From positions 1-64,000 of the forward strand of contig NZ_JPRO01000004.1 in NCBI RefSeq assembly GCF_000737785.1: 64,000 nt of DNA, read 5' to 3'. This DNA is from Chryseobacterium luteum. Lineage in GTDB: Bacteria; Bacteroidota; Bacteroidia; Flavobacteriales; Weeksellaceae. The position numbers were made by a program, and so were the translations under genes. Of this stretch, positions 8,351-17,474 are shown in pieces. Positions within the stretch are counted from its first letter, which is position 1. Every line of letters starts with the position of its first letter. The notes beneath the pieces were generated by a model. That model searched no databases, was not told the DNA's origin, and saw only the letters and a list, made by a program, of their open reading frames with translations.

Positions 8351-9793
8351 ATGGAATTATCTAATATAGAACCGCAGATTATCTGGAAAAATTTCTCCAG
8401 ATTAAATGCAGTTCCAAGACCGTCTAAAAAAGAAGAAAGAGTAATCGCTTTCATCAAAGAATTTGGTGAAAATCTAGGGCTGGAAACTACAGTAGACGAG
8501 GTAGGAAACGTTATCATCAGGAAACCCGCAACTCCGGGCATGGAAAACCGTAAATCTGTTGTCCTTCAGTCGCATCTGGATATGGTATGCCAGAAGAACA
8601 GCGATATTAATTTTGATTTTGAAACTGAAGGAATCAAAATGGAAATTGACGGAGATTGGGTAAAAGCAAAAGGAACAACTTTAGGTGCAGATAATGGCTT
8701 AGGAGTGGCAACAATTATGTCTATCCTGGAAAGTTCAGATATTCCTCATCCGGCTATGGAAGCTCTTTTCACGATCGATGAAGAAACAGGTATGACGGGC
8801 GCTTTAGGTTTAAAGCCGGGTCAGCTTACAGGAGAAATCCTATTAAACCTTGACACAGAAGAAGATGACGAAATTGATATTGGCTGTGCAGGCGGTGTAG
8901 ATGTAACCATTACTCAAAATTACGGAACAGAAGCCGCAAAAGGGCAGATTGTAAAAATTGAGGTTAAAGGACTTCAGGGAGGACATTCCGGAATGGACAT
9001 CCACAAAGGTTTCGGAAACTCCAATATTATCCTGGGAAGACTGCTTTACACAGGCGTGGCTAACCAGAATATCCAGCTGGTCTCTGTAGACGGCGGCGGA
9101 TTGAGAAATGCAATTCCAAGAGAAGCTTCAACTCTTATTTCTGTGAGAAATGCTCAGGAATTTATTGAAGCTGCAACAGCTCTAAAAAAAGAAATTTTAG
9201 AAGAGTTTGCTACGGTAGAACCTGGTATCCATATTAATATTGAAAATTCTACAACTTCTGACAAAGCAATCTCCGAAGAAGATTCAAAGAAGATCATTCT
9301 TACATTAAAATCTCTTCACAACGGGGTTTACAGAATGAGTCCAGATGTGAAAGATCTCGTGGAAGCATCCAATAATGTAGCCAGAGTGGAATTGAAAGGC
9401 GGTGAGCTTAAAATTTTAAACCTGACCAGATCATCTGTAGATTCATCTAAATATTCTGTGGCAGAACAGTTAAAATCTGTTGCGGAATTAGCCGGAATGA
9501 ACGTAGAATTCAGTGGTTCTTACCCGGGATGGAAACCAAAACCGGGTTCTGAAATCGTACAGCTTATGGAAAAGATCTACACAGAAAAATTCGGTGAAAA
9601 ACCTCATGTGGTAGCTTGCCACGCAGGACTTGAATGCGGGATCATCGGAGCGAATTACCCTGAAATGGAAATGGTAAGCTTCGGACCTACAATCAGAGGA
9701 GCTCACTCTCCGGATGAGAAAGCCAATATTCCTTCTGCTCAGAAATTCTGGAGCTTTACTAAAGATATTTTAGCGAATATTCCTTTAAAATAA
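8351..9793 (+). CDS. pepD: Aminoacyl-histidine dipeptidase (peptidase D, M20C)
   Basis: The 480-residue protein has the M20 metal-site series. These are SHLDMV with H75 and D77, the bridging aspartate in LGADNGLG near residue 118, the catalytic glutamate in TIDEETGMTGA near 148, and later the ACHAGLECG and GAHSPDEK metal-ligand segments near the C-terminus. The lid/dimerisation domain occupies the middle. It is a cytosolic di-zinc enzyme that cleaves Xaa-His dipeptides and other small peptides. The length matches PepD. It is a single gene with terminators on both sides. Confidence 0.93.
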   Translation: MELSNIEPQIIWKNFSRLNAVPRPSKKEERVIAFIKEFGENLGLETTVDEVGNVIIRKPATPGMENRKSVVLQSHLDMVCQKNSDINFDFETEGIKMEIDGDWVKAKGTTLGADNGLGVATIMSILESSDIPHPAMEALFTIDEETGMTGALGLKPGQLTGEILLNLDTEEDDEIDIGCAGGVDVTITQNYGTEAAKGQIVKIEVKGLQGGHSGMDIHKGFGNSNIILGRLLYTGVANQNIQLVSVDGGGLRNAIPREASTLISVRNAQEFIEAATALKKEILEEFATVEPGIHINIENSTTSDKAISEEDSKKIILTLKSLHNGVYRMSPDVKDLVEASNNVARVELKGGELKILNLTRSSVDSSKYSVAEQLKSVAELAGMNVEFSGSYPGWKPKPGSEIVQLMEKIYTEKFGEKPHVVACHAGLECGIIGANYPEMEMVSFGPTIRGAHSPDEKANIPSAQKFWSFTKDILANIPLK

Positions 9794-9814
9794 GAAGATA
9801 AAATTGCTATATTG

Positions 9815-9844
9815 AATATCCAAAATCGTATGATTTTGGATATT
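9815..9844 (+). terminator. Rho-independent terminator of pepD
   Basis: The 13-bp stem AATATCCAAAATC / GATTTTGGATATT with loop GTAT is followed by TTTATTTG. Confidence 0.88.
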
Positions 9845-9996
9845 TTTATTTGAACCATTAAGGTTTTTAAGTTGTTAAGATGATTGAGAAGGCACAAGCT
9901 TCATGCTTAAAAATATCTCTGATATTTCTTTTTAACTTTCTTTAATAACTTCATTCATCTTAATGTTTGAAAAATTATTTAATAAGATTTACAATA

Positions 9997-10578
9997 ATGA
10001 AAAGTATAACAGTATTTTGCGGCTCAAGTTTCGGCACAGATGATATTTTTAAAGAACAGGCTTTCCTGCTTGGGCAAACATTAGCAAAACAAGACATTCA
10101 ACTCATATATGGTGGTGCAGATGTTGGCTTGATGGGAGCTGTTGCAGACGGAACTTTAAGTGAAGGAGGAAAAGCAACAGGAGTCCTTCCCCACTTCCTG
10201 CAGTCTAAAGAAATTGCCCATAAAAATCTTACAGAGCTTATCCTCGTAGAAACCATGCACGAAAGAAAAACGAAGATGAATGATCTCTGCGACGGCGTGA
10301 TCGTTCTTCCCGGCGGCTACGGAACCCTGGAAGAGTTTTTCGAAATGATCACCTGGGCACAGCTTGGACTTCATAAAAAACCGATCGGGATTTTGAATAT
10401 TGATGGATTTTATGATGATCTGATAAAACTTGTTCAGACGATGGTTGATAAAGGATTCTTAAAGCAGGTGAACAGAGATATGCTTCTGATAAATAACAGT
10501 ATTGATGAGCTTTTGGAGAAAATGAGGAATTATGAGGCGCCTACTATTGGAAAGTGGATTTCGAAGGATAAAGTTTAA
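9997..10578 (+). CDS. LOG-family protein (Rossmann-fold nucleotide hydrolase)
   Basis: I place the start at ATG 9997, giving 193 residues beginning MKSITVFCGSS, the usual LOG N-terminus. An upstream in-frame TTG at 9967 would add ten residues that the family lacks. The diagnostic motif PGGYGTLEEFFE is present, preceded by MHERKTKMNDLCDG. Relatives cleave cytokinin nucleotide 5'-monophosphates or similar nucleotide monophosphates to free base and ribose phosphate. The bacterial role is mostly unknown. A small hypothetical gene follows 16 bp later. Confidence 0.85.
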   Translation: MKSITVFCGSSFGTDDIFKEQAFLLGQTLAKQDIQLIYGGADVGLMGAVADGTLSEGGKATGVLPHFLQSKEIAHKNLTELILVETMHERKTKMNDLCDGVIVLPGGYGTLEEFFEMITWAQLGLHKKPIGILNIDGFYDDLIKLVQTMVDKGFLKQVNRDMLLINNSIDELLEKMRNYEAPTIGKWISKDKV

Positions 10579-10594
10579 AACTTTTTAGTTTCAT

Positions 10595-10960
10595 ATGAAT
10601 AATTACAATGTTAATAAAGAAATGCTTGGAGTTGCTACTGTATTTGTAACTATATTCATTATTATTCCTACTCTTTCTTCTTATTTTAGGGAAGATTGTA
10701 AGACAGCAATGGAAAGAATCAAAAAGCAAAAATGTAAAATTAAAGTAGAAAGTATTGAAGGTATAAGATCTCTTAAACTAACAGGAACTATTCCTGAAAG
10801 TTTTATGCACTGTGAATGTTCTGAAGACGGCCAATGGTGGGCTTCCTATAAAAATGAAATAGAACCTGGAGATTACTTTATAAAGAATGAAGGAGAAAAT
10901 CATTTAGAAATCATTAAAGAAGACACTCTAATAAGACACGAGTATATATGTTCTCAATAA
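10595..10960 (+). CDS. Hypothetical single-pass membrane protein
   Basis: The 121-residue protein has one likely membrane helix (about residues 10-28, MLGVATVFVTIFIIIPTL). A basic segment and a soluble domain with a CEC dipeptide cluster (MHCECSEDGQWW) follow. No family recognised. It is close behind the LOG gene and ahead of a strong terminator, so co-transcription is likely. Confidence 0.55.
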   Translation: MNNYNVNKEMLGVATVFVTIFIIIPTLSSYFREDCKTAMERIKKQKCKIKVESIEGIRSLKLTGTIPESFMHCECSEDGQWWASYKNEIEPGDYFIKNEGENHLEIIKEDTLIRHEYICSQ

Positions 10961-10982
10961 TAAAATGGTTAATATAAAAAAC

Positions 10983-11012
10983 AAAACCCGTTCAAAAATC
11001 TGAACGGGTTTT
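10983..11012. terminator. Bidirectional terminator between convergent genes
   Basis: The 12-bp stem AAAACCCGTTCA / TGAACGGGTTTT with loop AAAATC has a T-run on the plus side and an A-run upstream. It separates the LOG operon from the ferredoxin gene. Confidence 0.88.
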
Positions 11013-11033
11013 TATAGATTAAAAAAATATTTT

Positions 11034-11363
11034 CTAAGGATAAGGAGCAATAGCCACTTCAAGACCTTCCATTTCATCCATCATATGCAGCTGACATCCC
11101 AGTCTGCTGTTCTCTTTTACATGGTAGGCTTCTGCCAGCATCGCATCTTCTTCATCTCCCATTGGTTCAAGGCCCGGATCATTGATCACATATACCTGAC
11201 ATGAGGCGCACATCGCCATTCCTCCGCATACTCCAATGGTTCCCTCTTCCGCCAGTTCATAAGAGCGGATGATCTCCATCAGGTTCATAGACATATCTGT
11301 AGGTGCTACAACATCATGGGTTACCCCTTCCCGATCCGTGATCTTTATATTAATATCTGACAT
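11034..11363 (-). CDS. 2Fe-2S ferredoxin, adrenodoxin type
   Basis: The 109-residue protein carries the [2Fe-2S] ligands C46, C52, C55 and C90 in VCGGMAMCASC and RLGCQL, the adrenodoxin/ISC-ferredoxin pattern. It is a soluble one-electron carrier. The gene lies 12 bp downstream of a ferredoxin reductase-like flavoprotein on the same strand, so the pair is probably co-expressed and the reductase is the likely electron donor. The acceptor is not encoded nearby. Confidence 0.92.
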   Translation of the reverse strand: MSDINIKITDREGVTHDVVAPTDMSMNLMEIIRSYELAEEGTIGVCGGMAMCASCQVYVINDPGLEPMGDEEDAMLAEAYHVKENSRLGCQLHMMDEMEGLEVAIAPYP

Positions 11364-11375
11364 AATAATGCAAAA

Positions 11376-12431
11376 TTAGTCAATTTTTTTCACAACTGCC
11401 TTTTCTGCTTCCTTACGGCTGCCGTCAAATCCGTCTACACCGCTTACTGTCGTATACTTAAGTACAAATTTCTTACCCGGATTCAGCCTGTTGTAAACAC
11501 TCTGACACATCAAAGTAGCTTCGTGGAAACCGCAAAGGATTAGCTTCAGTTTACCCGGATAGGTATTGATATCTCCGATTGCATAGATTCCGTCGATGTT
11601 CGTTTGATAATCAAGGGCATTATTTACTACAATCGCATTTTTTTCGATATTCAGTCCCCAGTTTGCGATCTCGCCCAATTTTGGAGTCAGTCCGAATAAA
11701 GGAATGAAATAATCTGTTTCAATATCAAAAGCGTCCTGCCCTTCAATTTGTACTGTGATGGCTTCTACTTTTCCGTCCCCTTTGATACCGGTAACTTCAG
11801 CAGGCGTAATTAATTTAATTTTCCCCTGGTTTTTAAGATCCTGAACTTTCTCCACGGAATCCAAAGCTCCTCTGAATTCATTTCTCCTGTGGATCAAAGT
11901 AACCTCGCTTGCAACATTGGAAAGGAAAACACTCCAGTCCAGTGCAGAATCACCTCCTCCGGCGATTACTACTTTCTTATTTCTGAAATGCTCAGGCTCT
12001 TTAACGAAATATTCAAGACCTTTCTCCTCATAATCAGCAACATTTTCAAAAGTCGGTTTTCTAGGCTCAAAAGTTCCCAATCCACCAGCAATCGCAATAG
12101 CTTTACATCTGTGAACCGTTCCTTTATTGGTAATCACTTCAAACCATTCATCGTCCACTTTTGTATAAGAAACCGCAGTTTCCCCCAAAGTGAATCCCGG
12201 CTGGAACTGCTTGATCTGCTCCATCAAATTATCTACTAATTCCCCAGCATTCACTGAAGGATATCCCGGAATATCGAAAATAGGCTTTTTCGGATAAAGC
12301 TCTGCCAACTGTCCTCCCGGCTGCGGAAGCGCGTCGATAATGTGGCACTTCATTTTTAATAAACCTGCTTCAAAAACAGCAAAAAGCCCGGTAGGTCCGG
12401 CTCCTATGATCAATATATCAGTGGTTATCAT
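11376..12431 (-). CDS. FAD-dependent ferredoxin--NADP reductase, thioredoxin-reductase-like
   Basis: The 351-residue protein has an FAD-binding GAGPTGLFAVFEAG near residue 10 and an NAD(P)-binding GGGDSALDW near residue 160. A C-terminal FAD segment, IYAIGDINTYPGKLKLILCGFHEA, follows. It lacks the CxxC redox pair of true thioredoxin reductases, which points to the FNR subgroup. It would pass electrons from NADPH to the ferredoxin encoded just downstream. Length and motif spacing match this subgroup. Confidence 0.9.
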   Translation of the reverse strand: MITTDILIIGAGPTGLFAVFEAGLLKMKCHIIDALPQPGGQLAELYPKKPIFDIPGYPSVNAGELVDNLMEQIKQFQPGFTLGETAVSYTKVDDEWFEVITNKGTVHRCKAIAIAGGLGTFEPRKPTFENVADYEEKGLEYFVKEPEHFRNKKVVIAGGGDSALDWSVFLSNVASEVTLIHRRNEFRGALDSVEKVQDLKNQGKIKLITPAEVTGIKGDGKVEAITVQIEGQDAFDIETDYFIPLFGLTPKLGEIANWGLNIEKNAIVVNNALDYQTNIDGIYAIGDINTYPGKLKLILCGFHEATLMCQSVYNRLNPGKKFVLKYTTVSGVDGFDGSRKEAEKAVVKKID

Positions 12432-12588
12432 AATAAAAAGATAATTTAATTATACTTGTAACTGCAAATTTACTAATTTTAATGCGAAGCATATTTAATT
12501 GATTCTAAATAAAAACCTGAGATTTATCAAATCCCTGTAAATACTTAAGAATCTTAATTTTGGCAACGTTTTTGTTAAATGTCATATC

Positions 12589-13356
12589 ATGAAGAAAATT
12601 TTAACTCTTTTTGCAATGTGTATGTTCCTGATGAGCTATGCTCAGATCGACAATATTGCTGATGGCGAGTCTATTACATTCAGAATCCATTATGGAATCC
12701 TGAATGCCGGAACCGCCAATCTCACTACCAAAAAGACCAGCTATATGGGTGTTCCCCATCTGTACGTTAAAGGTACAGGAAAAACTACAGGTGCTGTAAA
12801 AGCCTTTTTTAAAGTAGAGGATTTATATGAAAGCTTCATCAATACACAAACCGGGCTGCCAAGCTTTTACGTAAGAAATGTACGGGAAGGAAGCTACCGC
12901 CAGCATTTTGAAACAGTTTTCAACCACAATAACAATACGCTGATTCTAACTGATAAAAAAACACCTGCCAACGGTTCAAAGGTGATTAAATCAGTAAAAG
13001 GAGTTCAGGATATGCTGTCCTGCTTCTACTACCTGAGAAGCAAAAGCACAAGCGAGCTGAAAGTAGGAACAGTGATCAATATGAATGTATGGATTGATGA
13101 TGAAATGTTTCCGTTTCAGCTTAAAGTGACGGGAACAGAAGATCTGAAAACCAAATTCGGTACCATCAACTGTCTGAAGATTATCCCGTCTGTAAAGAGC
13201 GGAAGGGTTTTTAAAGAAAAAGAAGGCGTAACGATGTGGGTTACCAACGATGCGAACCATATTCCGATGCTTTTGCAGGCCGAACTGGCCGTAGGATCAC
13301 TGAAAGCAAGTATTGATGATCTTAAAAATGTAAAATATCCTTTAAAATATAAGTAA
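12589..13356 (+). CDS. DUF3108-family exported protein
   Basis: The 255-residue protein has a signal peptide (cleavage near SYAQ, residue 18) and then a beta-rich body. The opening ESITFRIHYGILNAGTANL and later FKVEDLYESFINTQTGLPSFYVRNVREG match the DUF3108 pattern of periplasmic or outer-membrane-associated proteins of unknown role. The last part, GTINCLKIIPSVKSGRVFKEKEGVTMWVTNDANHIPM, also fits. TAATTTTG at 12555-12562 is a possible -7 box. It is a single gene with its own terminator. Confidence 0.8.
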   Translation: MKKILTLFAMCMFLMSYAQIDNIADGESITFRIHYGILNAGTANLTTKKTSYMGVPHLYVKGTGKTTGAVKAFFKVEDLYESFINTQTGLPSFYVRNVREGSYRQHFETVFNHNNNTLILTDKKTPANGSKVIKSVKGVQDMLSCFYYLRSKSTSELKVGTVINMNVWIDDEMFPFQLKVTGTEDLKTKFGTINCLKIIPSVKSGRVFKEKEGVTMWVTNDANHIPMLLQAELAVGSLKASIDDLKNVKYPLKYK

Positions 13357-13380
13357 AAGATAATCAGTCTTTTGATTAAA

Positions 13381-13414
13381 AAAATGCCGGCAAAAAAGAT
13401 TTTGCCGGCATTTT
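13381..13414 (+). terminator. Rho-independent terminator
   Basis: The 15-bp stem AAAATGCCGGCAAAA / TTTTGCCGGCATTTT with an AAGA loop continues into TTTATTTTA. Confidence 0.92.
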
Positions 13415-13593
13415 TTATTTTATGATGTAATAGATTTCAACTTCTGATTGTCTTATTAATAACAGCAGATATAAGAATAAAGCTGCTTAACATGACATCC
13501 CTTCAGATGTCAGCCAATAAAGAATCACGTTGTAATTTTCAATACAATCGTTTTTAATTACGTTTTGTTTCTTAGGTCAGTAATTAAAAACAA

Positions 13594-13618
13594 AAACCTC
13601 CGGAAATTCCGGAGGTTT
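13594..13618 (-). terminator. Terminator of pheS
   Basis: The stem AAACCTCCGGA / TCCGGAGGTTT lies 5 bp past the pheS stop. On the minus strand it is followed by TTTGTTTTTAA. Confidence 0.85.
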
Positions 13619-13623
13619 AATTT

Positions 13624-14634
13624 TTATAGTGATTTAAACTGTTCTAAAGTTCTGATATCATTTTCAAAGAACATTCTGATGTCGCTCATCTGGTAAAGAA
13701 GCATTGTAATTCTTTCAATCCCCATTCCGAAAGCATAACCTGAATATTTCTCAGAGTCGATATTTACATTTTTCAATACGGCAGGATCTACCATTCCGCA
13801 TCCCATGATTTCCAGCCATCCTGTTCCCTTGGTAATTCTGTAATCGGTTTCAGAGTTCAGTCCCCAGTAAACATCAATTTCAGCACTCGGCTCTGTGAAC
13901 GGGAAATAAGAAGGTCTCATCCTGATCTTGGATTTTCCGAAAAGCTCAGTGGTAAAGAACTGGATCGTCTGCTTAAGATCTGCAAAGCTTACATTCTCAT
14001 CAATATACAAGCCTTCAATCTGATGGAATATACAGTGCGAACGTGAAGAAATAGCCTCATTTCTGAATACTCTTCCCGGAGAAAGGATTCTGATCGGCGG
14101 CTGGTTTTCTTCCATATAACGGATCTGTACGGAGGATGTATGCGTTCTTAAAAGGATATCCGGATTCTGTTCAATGAAGAAAGTATCCTGCATATCTCTT
14201 GCCGGATGGTATTCGGGAAGGTTAAGCGCCGTAAAGTTGTGCCAGTCGTCCTCTATTTCAGGACCGTCAGCTACCGCGAAACCTATAGATTTGAAAATTT
14301 CAATAATCCTGTTCTTCACCAGATTGATCGGGTGTCTTGACCCAAGATCCAACGGAAATGCGGGTCTTGTAAGATCTTCTTTTTCTGTGACCACAGCAGA
14401 CTGGGAAGCATCTTTCAGATCTTCCAGCTTTCCTGCAACAGCCTGTTTCAAAGAATTGATCTTCTGTCCGAATTCCTTTTTCTGGTCGTTTGGAACTTCC
14501 TTAAATTTTTCAAAAAAATCATTCAGAACCCCTTTTTTACCATTATACTTAATCCGGAAGTTTTCTATTTCCTCTTTAGACGTAGCATTGAAGCTGTTTA
14601 CTTCGGTAAGTAGTTCTTCTATCTTTTCTATCAT
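13624..14634 (-). CDS. pheS: Phenylalanine--tRNA ligase alpha subunit
   Basis: The 336-residue length is normal for PheS. The N-terminal coiled coil (residues 1-90) binds tRNA. The class II aminoacyl-tRNA synthetase core follows, with motif 2 ([25 protein letters not shown], near residue 190) and motif 3 ([16 protein letters not shown] near the end). [12 protein letters not shown] is a family signature. It charges tRNA-Phe together with PheT, which is not adjacent here. The gene stands alone. Confidence 0.96.
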   Translation of the reverse strand: MIEKIEELLTEVNSFNATSKEEIENFRIKYNGKKGVLNDFFEKFKEVPNDQKKEFGQKINSLKQAVAGKLEDLKDASQSAVVTEKEDLTRPAFPLDLGSRHPINLVKNRIIEIFKSIGFAVADGPEIEDDWHNFTALNLPEYHPARDMQDTFFIEQNPDILLRTHTSSVQIRYMEENQPPIRILSPGRVFRNEAISSRSHCIFHQIEGLYIDENVSFADLKQTIQFFTTELFGKSKIRMRPSYFPFTEPSAEIDVYWGLNSETDYRITKGTGWLEIMGCGMVDPAVLKNVNIDSEKYSGYAFGMGIERITMLLYQMSDIRMFFENDIRTLEQFKSL

Positions 14635-14705
14635 TGTTTTACCCTTTCAAAATGTTTTGCAAAAATACGTTTTTTAAGTTTAATAATGAATCTGTGATAA
14701 AAAAA

Positions 14706-14728
14706 TCTGCCCCTTTACGGGAGGCAGA
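14706..14728 (-). terminator. Terminator of the YceI gene
   Basis: On the minus strand, TCTGCCTCCC / GGGGCAGA around GTAAA is followed by TTTTTTTAT. One bulged or mismatched position is present. Confidence 0.75.
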
Positions 14729-14760
14729 CTTCAATCACTTATTTCACTTAAATAAAAAAA

Positions 14761-15420
14761 TTATTTCTTTTCTAAAGCTTTAACGTTGATCTGAAGAGTT
14801 ACCTCATCCTTAATCACTCCGTTTTCAGCAGGAGCCTGGAACTTCACGCCAAACTCTTCTCTTTTAATATCCTTAGGCTCAGTAGCCACACTTACTTCTG
14901 CGCCTTTTACAGAAACATTGGCCTTAAACTGAACCGGTTTTGAAATACCTTTAATCGTTAAATTCCCGTCAAGAAGTGTATTGTAATCTCCTTCCACAGC
15001 CGGTGTCACTTTTGTAATTTCAAAAGAAGCTGTTGGGAATTTTTCCACTTCAAAAAAATCACCGCTCTTAAGATGGCCGTTCAGTTTTCCTAACTGATCA
15101 GCGTCATTTTTCAGATCTTCAGAGGTTAAAGAAGCCATATCAGCAACAAATTTTCCGCTTTCAAGCTTCCCGTCTTTCACCGTTACGTCACCACTTTCAA
15201 ATTTGATGGTTCCGAAATGGCTTGTACTTTCAGACTTGAAAACCTTATATCCTTTCCACTCCACTTTACTGTTTAATGTATCCACCGTATACTGATTCCC
15301 GTCTTTTGTAGTTGTCACTTCATTGCCTTCGCTTGTAACCGGTTTGTCTTTTTTACAAGAAACCGCTACAGCCACAACAAATAAAGCAGGAATAGCCAGT
15401 GAAAACAGTTTTTTTCTCAT
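14761..15420 (-). CDS. YceI-family lipoprotein
   Basis: The 219-residue protein has a signal ending in VAVSC (cysteine at residue 22), followed by KKDK, a lipobox. The body is a YceI-type lipocalin-like barrel. It includes YTVDTLNSKVEWKGYKVFKSESTSHFGTIKF, LNGHLKSGDFFEVEKFPTASFEI and GNLTIKGISKPVQFKANV. YceI proteins bind isoprenoid or amphiphilic molecules in the periplasm; the ligand here is unknown. It is a single gene with a terminator, divergent from the ABC ATPase at 15496 with a 75-bp AT-rich gap. Confidence 0.9.
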   Translation of the reverse strand: MRKKLFSLAIPALFVVAVAVSCKKDKPVTSEGNEVTTTKDGNQYTVDTLNSKVEWKGYKVFKSESTSHFGTIKFESGDVTVKDGKLESGKFVADMASLTSEDLKNDADQLGKLNGHLKSGDFFEVEKFPTASFEITKVTPAVEGDYNTLLDGNLTIKGISKPVQFKANVSVKGAEVSVATEPKDIKREEFGVKFQAPAENGVIKDEVTLQINVKALEKK

Positions 15421-15495
15421 TTTTGATATATTTTTATTACTTCCGCTAATATAATAAAAAATTTTATTTTTTCATAAAAACCTTACATTTGTATT

Positions 15496-16452
15496 ATGCT
15501 TTTAGAAATAAACAATTTATATTTTTCCCACAACCAGGATAATCCCCTGTTTCAGAACCTTAATCTGGGTTTTGAAGAAGGCAGAATCATTGCACTGGCA
15601 GGAGAAAGTGGCTGTGGAAAGTCTACATTGCTCAACCTGATTTACGGTCTTCTGGACTGGGAAAGCGGCGAGATTATTTTTAACGGAAAACGGCTTCTGG
15701 GCCCTAAGGGAAACCTTGTTCCCGGAGAAGCTGAGATGAAACTGGTGGCCCAGAATTTTGACCTGATGCCTTACGCTACCGTTGCCGAAAACGTAGGGAA
15801 ATTCATTTCCAACATCAATTTAACTCAAAAAAAAGAAACGGTCATGGAACTTCTGGAAGTGGTAGGACTTCAGGAATTTGCCCATGTACTTCCTAAATAT
15901 CTGAGTGGCGGCCAGCAGCAGAGGGTTGCCATAGCAAGGGCACTTTCCGTACTGCCGAAACTTCTTATTTTAGACGAACCTTTCAGCAACCTGGATTTTT
16001 CCAGAAAAATAGAGCTTCGCGAAAGACTGTTCAGATATGTGAAACAGCATCAGATTTCGTTGATCATCTCTACCCATGAGCTTCAGGAAATTATGCCGTG
16101 GCTGGATCAGATCGTGATCCTGAAAGACGGAAGGCTGATCCAGAACGACAGCCCTGAAGAAACCTATAAGCATCCTTACAATTCTTATGTAGCCAAACTT
16201 TTTGGTGAGGTCAATATTTTCAGTGAAGAGGAAAAAGCAGAATTCCGGCTTCCAAAATTTTCATACTATCCTAAAGAAATAAAAATCTCTGAAAACGGAA
16301 CCGAGGCCGAACTCCTGGAAAGCAGATTTGCAGGAAACCATTACTGGAATAAAATCAGGGTCCAAAATAAAGAACTTACAGTTTATACGGATGAGAAGAT
16401 AGAGGGAAATATCAGGATTTCTTTTGTTCAACCCGGAGAGAAATTAAAATAG
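15496..16452 (+). CDS. ABC transporter ATP-binding protein
   Basis: The 318-residue protein has Walker A (GESGCGKST, about residue 36), Q-loop (LVAQNFDLMPY), signature (LSGGQQQR), Walker B (LLILDEPFSN) and H-loop (STHEL). Residues after about 230 form a short regulatory-type extension (LFGEVNIFSEEEKAEF...), as in PotA/CysA-type import ATPases. No permease or binding protein is adjacent, so substrate and direction stay open. TACATTTG just upstream (15484-15491) is a good -7 box. Confidence 0.87.
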   Translation: MLLEINNLYFSHNQDNPLFQNLNLGFEEGRIIALAGESGCGKSTLLNLIYGLLDWESGEIIFNGKRLLGPKGNLVPGEAEMKLVAQNFDLMPYATVAENVGKFISNINLTQKKETVMELLEVVGLQEFAHVLPKYLSGGQQQRVAIARALSVLPKLLILDEPFSNLDFSRKIELRERLFRYVKQHQISLIISTHELQEIMPWLDQIVILKDGRLIQNDSPEETYKHPYNSYVAKLFGEVNIFSEEEKAEFRLPKFSYYPKEIKISENGTEAELLESRFAGNHYWNKIRVQNKELTVYTDEKIEGNIRISFVQPGEKLK

Positions 16453-16587
16453 CTGTTGAAGTTAATTCCTATCAACAAATTCACAGATACACTCATCAAT
16501 CCTCATAACTCATACATTTTCTTGTAGTTATTGTTAATATGTGGATAAAAAAAATACAAATCTAAGAAGCGGTCTGAAACTTTTTCT

Positions 16588-16720
16588 TACATTTGTATTT
16601 CTACAGCATAAGGAAATTTTTGGTTAATTCTCTTTCTGCCTTGAGACGGACATTAGCACACCCTGCAATCAAGTCTTTTTGAAAGATTACACTGTCCAAT
16701 CTTTTCCTTTTTTATTTTTT
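16588..16720 (+). ncRNA. Possible small RNA with promoter box and terminator
   Basis: TACATTTG (16588-16595) is an exact TAnnTTTG box with no reading frame behind it. About 90 nt later the hairpin AAAGATT (16682-16688) / AATCTTT (16698-16704) runs into a long T-rich tract to 16720, oriented for the plus strand. The gene to the right is on the minus strand and does not use it. No -33 TTG is visible at the right distance. The hairpin could instead be a distant terminator for the ABC gene that ends at 16452. Confidence 0.3.
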
Positions 16721-16730
16721 GCAATAAGCC

Positions 16731-17078
16731 TTAAGCTTTCTTTACAAATTCTGATTTCAGAGCCATAGATCCGAAACCATCAATTTTACAGTCGATATTA
16801 TGATCGCTGTCCGGTCTTAGACGGATATTTTTCACTTTTGTTCCCGCTTTTACAGGTTTTGGTGCTCCTTTTACAGGAAGATCTTTTATGACTACCACAG
16901 AATCCCCATCCTGAAGCTCGTTTCCGTTTGAATCCAGTATTTTTCCGTCATTAGCGGTTTCAGCAGCCGTTTCTTCAGGATTCCATTCGTAAAAACATTG
17001 CGAACAGGTCATCATATTATTTTCACTTGGATAAGTAAATTCGGAGCTGCATTTCGGACAAAGTACAGTATCACTCAT
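16731..17078 (-). CDS. PhnA/YjdM-family zinc-ribbon protein
   Basis: The 115-residue protein has an N-terminal zinc ribbon [10 protein letters not shown]...[10 protein letters not shown] (residues 7-33). The conserved C-terminal domain [23 protein letters not shown]...[38 protein letters not shown] follows. This is the complete YjdM (formerly PhnA) architecture. Despite the old name alkylphosphonate uptake protein, its biochemical role is unclear. It is a single gene. Confidence 0.9.
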   Translation of the reverse strand: MSDTVLCPKCSSEFTYPSENNMMTCSQCFYEWNPEETAAETANDGKILDSNGNELQDGDSVVVIKDLPVKGAPKPVKAGTKVKNIRLRPDSDHNIDCKIDGFGSMALKSEFVKKA

Positions 17079-17102
17079 ATTTTTATTTTTTGCAAAGGTA
17101 AG

Positions 17103-17420
17103 ATTTTTGTTTCAGATTTCAGATTTCAGACATGAGACAGGAGAAAGAGGTTAAGGCTGAATGGGAAGATGTCAATAGCAAATTTTGCTTTACAAGTGAA
17201 TGGTGAATAGTTTAGATCTAAGGATTATAAAGTGTGAACTAAAGCTTAAAATGCAGCTATTAGATTTCAGATATGGTATCTTATGCTCAGAAACCCATAC
17301 TTCAAAATTGAAACTCTCAAACCCTATGACCTTGAATCCCTCATCCAAAACCCAAACCTACTCTCAAACACTAAAACCCTCCAACTCTCCAACTTCCCCA
17401 CCCTCAAAACTCTAATCCTG
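17103..17420 (-). repeat. Dispersed intergenic repeat, copy 2 (inverted)
   Basis: The 395-bp gap between the YjdM gene and the RNA methyltransferase has no credible gene. Read on the minus strand it has the same module order as copies 1 and 3. These are a G/T-rich part (GAGGGTTTTAGTG, GGGTTTGAGAGTTTCAA), then ATTCACCATTCACTTG and AGCAAAATTTGCTATTGACA, then CTGTCTCATGTCTGAAATCT. The last words are themselves short tandem TCTGAAA repeats. Confidence 0.6.
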
Positions 17421-17440
17421 TAACTCTCAACTATAATTCG

Positions 17441-17448
17441 TACTTTTG
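17441..17448 (+). promoter_or_regulatory. -7 box of the RNA methyltransferase gene
   Basis: TACTTTTG is an exact TAnnTTTG match, 26 bp before the start codon. No TTG is visible at the usual distance upstream. Confidence 0.45.
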
Positions 17449-17474
17449 CAGATTCAAACAGCGAAGCAAATTTT

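Noticed and set aside
9967..9996. TTG start for the LOG-family gene
   Set aside because: The extra ten residues are absent from the family, whose proteins begin at the MKSITVFCGSS segment; ATG 9997 is preferred.
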